From positions 1 through 17,084 of the forward strand of contig JAEDHZ010000008.1 in the NCBI GenBank assembly GCA_016292705.1: 17,084 nucleotides of DNA, written 5' to 3'. The position numbers and the translations under genes were made by a program. Of this stretch, positions 14,771 through 17,084 are shown in pieces. The notes beneath the pieces are model-generated. The model was not told where the DNA came from and did no database searches. It saw only the letters and a list, made by a program, of their open reading frames with translations. The DNA comes from Clostridiaceae bacterium. GTDB taxonomy: Bacteria > Bacillota > Clostridia > Oscillospirales > Acutalibacteraceae. Every line of letters begins with the position of its first letter. Position 1 is the stretch's first letter.

Positions 14771-15601
14771 TCTTCGGTAAACTGCCGGCGAAACTCCCGT
14801 GTATTCCTTGAAAATGCGGTTGAAATGGCTCAGACTGTCATAACCGAGAGCAGTTGATATTTCAAGAATAGAAAGCCGTGTGGTTGCCAAAAGGATACAT
14901 GCCCGTTCACATTTCATGTCACGCAGATAGGCTTTTACCGTCTTTCCTGTGTACTTCTTAAAATATTTTATCATAACTGGTGGAGAAAAACCGCCCATTT
15001 CATAGACCTCCGGCACACTGACATCGATGTTTTCTGCTGAATGGATTTTTTCAATCAGTTCTGCAAACCAACCGGGGTAGTTGAACTGCGCAAAAATTTT
15101 TTTGTTGAGTATCAGTGAGACGGCGTGGGAAACAAGCTCGCAGATGAGCACATCGGCATAGTCGTGATTTGCGGTAAGCATGAGGTTCAACGCACGAGCT
15201 TTTTCTGAAAACAGCGTCAGCTCTTCGCTTGAAAGTTTGATTTGAGGTTCCTTGATTTCCTCAAGCAGATTCAAAGGGAATTTTAATGCACAGCAGATTT
15301 TTTCAAGTCGCTCTTTTGTCACACAAAAGTTCATGTGCACGCAGGAAAAACCATCACTTTTTATGAAACGATGGCAATCCGTCGGTTTTATCATTCTCAG
15401 AATACCGCAGGGAAGCTCCTGCTTTTCGGCATTGAGCTCATGCAGAGCGGCATTTCCGGTAACAATGAAAAATTCAAAATACTCATGTGAATGGAGTGAT
15501 GTGTCCTCGTTGGGCCACCAATGGAAGGTGACTTCATTTTCAATCAGGTCAGGTTTTTTATTGATGCAAACTGCACCGTTTTTTTCTGATTTGTTCTGCA
15601 T
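14765..15601 (-). CDS. AraC-family transcriptional regulator
   Basis: A 278-residue protein with a cupin-like ligand domain (HSHEYFEFFIVTGNAALHE from about residue 37, in the style of AraC sugar sensors) and a C-terminal double helix-turn-helix (about 190-278). The latter contains GFSPPVMIKYFKKYTGKTVKAYL, ISTALGYDSLSHFNRIFKEYTGVSPAVYRR and the canonical RLSILEIS linker helix. The ATG has TGAGGA about 8 nt upstream. It is transcribed away from the PHP-domain hydrolase gene from a shared spacer of about 130 bases that contains palindromes, so it probably controls that operon and perhaps itself. Its ligand is unknown; the neighbour suggests a sugar- or phosphoester-derived metabolite, which is inference. 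Confidence 0.9.
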   Translation of the reverse strand: MQNKSEKNGAVCINKKPDLIENEVTFHWWPNEDTSLHSHEYFEFFIVTGNAALHELNAEKQELPCGILRMIKPTDCHRFIKSDGFSCVHMNFCVTKERLEKICCALKFPLNLLEEIKEPQIKLSSEELTLFSEKARALNLMLTANHDYADVLICELVSHAVSLILNKKIFAQFNYPGWFAELIEKIHSAENIDVSVPEVYEMGGFSPPVMIKYFKKYTGKTVKAYLRDMKCERACILLATTRLSILEISTALGYDSLSHFNRIFKEYTGVSPAVYRRR

Positions 15602-15637
15602 TGTTCTGTCCTCATAAAAATTACTGACATGCTTTAA

Positions 15638-15666
15638 ATTATAACAGTTAATTTTGCCTTATGCAA
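15638..15666 (-). promoter_or_regulatory. Sigma-A promoter of the araC-family gene
   Basis: On the minus strand TTGCAT (15666-15661) and TATAAT (15643-15638) are separated by exactly 17 bases, the same elements as the ileS promoter. The start falls near 15631, about 30 bases before the ATG. Confidence 0.8.
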
Positions 15667-15673
15667 GGCATAA
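15655..15673. promoter_or_regulatory. Overlapping palindromes in the araC/PHP spacer (candidate operator)
   Basis: Two interleaved inverted repeats occur: TGCCTT-ATGC-AAGGCA (15655-15670) and TTATGC-AAG-GCATAA (15659-15673). They cover the -35 box of the araC-family promoter and lie about 70-85 bases upstream of the probable -10 of the divergent gene, a position suited to autorepression. The binding protein is not identified; AraC proteins often prefer direct repeats, so another regulator is possible. Confidence 0.5.
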
Positions 15674-15729
15674 CGAAACAAATGTTAAAAAAATCACCCA
15701 ACTTGATTAAAAAATAGCAAGCAAAGCGA

Positions 15730-17031
15730 ATGGCTTTTCAGTACAATATAAATAGAAATGGGGTGACAAACCTGAAAATTATACATAAAATCACTAAAGA
15801 GCGGGAAAAAACTTATTATACAATTCCGTTCACTGTTGAAAACGGTGTTGAAAAAATAACCATTACCTATTCATATCCGGATGCGACAAAAGGACTTCTG
15901 GGCGATATGCACCCTGTCAATACCGTTGACATAGGCCTTTTGGACCGTGACGGAAAATTTCTCGGCTGGTCGGGCAGCGCAAGAAGCGAGATATCCGTTG
16001 GTGAATATTCTTCAACAAAGGGCTATATTTCCGAACCTATACTCCCCGGTGAATGGAAGATAATTGTCGGCGCATACCATATCGCCGAAGAGGGAGTGGA
16101 GGTCACATACAATATAGATTTCAAGAAAAAGCAACGGCAGCTCCTTTTCGGAGATCTGCATATTCATTCCGATGCTTCGGACGGAAAGTTTGATGCCTAT
16201 ACTCTTGCAAATCTTTCAAAAAAACGGGGACTTGATTTTGTTGCGCTTGCAAATCATAACAACTGCAGCGAAAACCGCTTTCTTCCCCATGTTGATGACT
16301 TCACTTTTATTCCTGCCGTTGAATGGACGCATTATAACGGACACATGAACTTTTTCGGTGTTGAGGAGCCTTTTGAAAATTCCTTTGTTGCAAACAGCGA
16401 GGCTGAAGCGGAAAAACTCATTGCTCATGCACGCTCACTCGGCGCTGTTGTTTCCGTGAATCATCCGAAATGCAGAATCTGCCCGTATCTTTGGAATAAC
16501 GAAAATTTTGATGCGGTTGAGGTCTGGAACGGACCTATGCGTCCGACAAACAGCAGAGGAATCGTTTTCTGGACTGAGCTGTTGCGCAAAGGACGCAGGA
16601 TTCCGGCCGTTGGCGGAAGCGATTACCATAAGCCGCTCAATCCTGCAAGAATAGGAAACCCCGTAACGGCTGTTCTGAGCGATTCAAGGAGTAGCAAGGA
16701 CATTCTTGACGCAGTTAAAAACGGCCACAGCTTTATCACGGACAGCGTCAGGGGGGTAAGGCTTCTGATAAACTGCGGAAAAGCTGAAATGGGTGACACT
16801 GTTGAAACAGAAGAAAGGCTTTTGAAAATTACAGGAGAAAACCTGAAAGGGGAAAACCTTGTTCTTGTGACAAACACGAAGGAAACTGTTGCTTTGAAGA
16901 ATTGCCGAGGCAGTGTTAAGATGGCAGTTTCACTTGAAAAAGACGCAACCTTTGCATATATCAAGGCTGTTTATTCTGTCGGCAAAGCGGAGTATGTCCG
17001 AGCAATAACGAACCCAATATATTTTGATTAA
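15730..17031 (+). CDS. PHP-domain metallohydrolase (CehA/McbA-like)
   Basis: Up to 433 residues. An N-terminal beta-rich domain (to about 135) precedes a PHP (polymerase and histidinol phosphatase) domain with metal-binding residues GDLHIHSD (H144, H146, D148), ANHNN (H176), VEWT (E198), VNHPK (H245) and GGSDYH (D298, H300), numbered from the ATG at 15730. A further beta-rich C-terminal part follows. It probably hydrolyses a phosphoester or related bond using a metal cluster; the substrate is unknown. The true start is uncertain: the ATG at 15730 has no ribosome site and lies before a TACAATATAAAT -10-like box (15742). GTG at 15763 is closely preceded by G residues only. CTG at 15772 follows GGGGTGA with 8-nt spacing and would give MKIIHKI. 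It leads an operon with the gene at 17054. Confidence 0.85.
   Translation: MAFQYNINRNGVTNLKIIHKITKEREKTYYTIPFTVENGVEKITITYSYPDATKGLLGDMHPVNTVDIGLLDRDGKFLGWSGSARSEISVGEYSSTKGYISEPILPGEWKIIVGAYHIAEEGVEVTYNIDFKKKQRQLLFGDLHIHSDASDGKFDAYTLANLSKKRGLDFVALANHNNCSENRFLPHVDDFTFIPAVEWTHYNGHMNFFGVEEPFENSFVANSEAEAEKLIAHARSLGAVVSVNHPKCRICPYLWNNENFDAVEVWNGPMRPTNSRGIVFWTELLRKGRRIPAVGGSDYHKPLNPARIGNPVTAVLSDSRSSKDILDAVKNGHSFITDSVRGVRLLINCGKAEMGDTVETEERLLKITGENLKGENLVLVTNTKETVALKNCRGSVKMAVSLEKDATFAYIKAVYSVGKAEYVRAITNPIYFD
15742..15766 (+). promoter_or_regulatory. Candidate -10 box and ribosome site of the PHP gene
   Basis: TACAAT (15742-15747), overlapping TATAAA, has no recognisable -35 box at 16-18 bases upstream, as expected for an activator-dependent promoter. 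GGGGTGA (15760-15766) matches the end of the anti-Shine-Dalgarno complement and is 8 nt from an in-frame CTG. If both are real, the ATG at 15730 is not transcribed. Confidence 0.35.
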
Positions 17032-17053
17032 GAATAACCGGGAGGTAAAACGA

Positions 17054-17084
17054 ATGAAAACCAAAACGCAAGCAAGCGAAAGCC
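17054..17084 (+). CDS. Start of a gene cut by the window edge
   Basis: ATG at 17054 follows GGGAGGT with about 8-nt spacing and opens a frame beginning MKTKTQASES that runs off the window. It lies 22 bases after the PHP hydrolase stop and is therefore in the same operon. Ten residues are too few for identification; a transporter subunit would suit the AraC-hydrolase context, but that is only inference. Confidence 0.65.
   Translation, partial: MKTKTQASES

Overview
The window looks like a chromosomal segment of a low-to-moderate GC, endospore-lineage Firmicute (class Clostridia, probably Oscillospirales/Ruminococcaceae-like). The evidence is a complete spoIIAA-spoIIAB-sigF operon, a T-box riboswitch, strong AGGAGG-type ribosome sites, sigma-A promoters with 17-bp spacers, and intrinsic terminators. 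I see no rRNA, tRNA, CRISPR array, insertion sequence or phage gene.

Layout. (1) 25-1287, minus: a CLC-family anion channel or antiporter with its own promoter and a likely TTG start. (2) 1545-4866, minus: a tryptophan-uptake operon, trpX (lipoprotein) - trpY (permease) - trpZ (ATPase), behind a T-box leader with a UGG (Trp) specifier. A 20-codon ORF with a good ribosome site lies between the T-box terminator and trpX. (3) 5004-6493, minus: the forespore sigma-factor operon, with a TTG-started sigF whose stop codon lies inside the terminator hairpin. (4) 6627-9730, minus: a probable operon of a secreted metallophosphoesterase, a small zinc-ribbon membrane protein and folC, the last two overlapping by ATGA. 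(5) 9873-14760, plus: two aminoacyl-tRNA synthetase genes, ileS and proS, separated by a perfect 24-bp palindrome. (6) 14765-17084: a minus-strand AraC-family regulator divergent from a PHP-domain (CehA/McbA-like) metallohydrolase, followed by the start of another gene at the window edge.

How the genes work together. Shortage of charged tRNA-Trp should lift T-box termination and raise tryptophan import. SpoIIAA and SpoIIAB are the anti-anti-sigma and anti-sigma factors of SigF in early sporulation. The AraC-family gene probably controls the divergent hydrolase operon; palindromes in the shared spacer overlap the araC -35 box.

Most notable point. The isoleucyl-tRNA synthetase carries Gly-Ile-His-His where class I synthetases normally have HIGH, and Lys-Phe-Ser-Lys-Thr where KMSKS is expected. 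The GXHH arrangement is the altered signature reported for some type 2 bacterial IleRS that are extremely mupirocin resistant. Here it seems to be a housekeeping-style copy beside a ProRS of the archaeal/eukaryotic-like type. I found no clear multi-gene system of wholly unknown kind.
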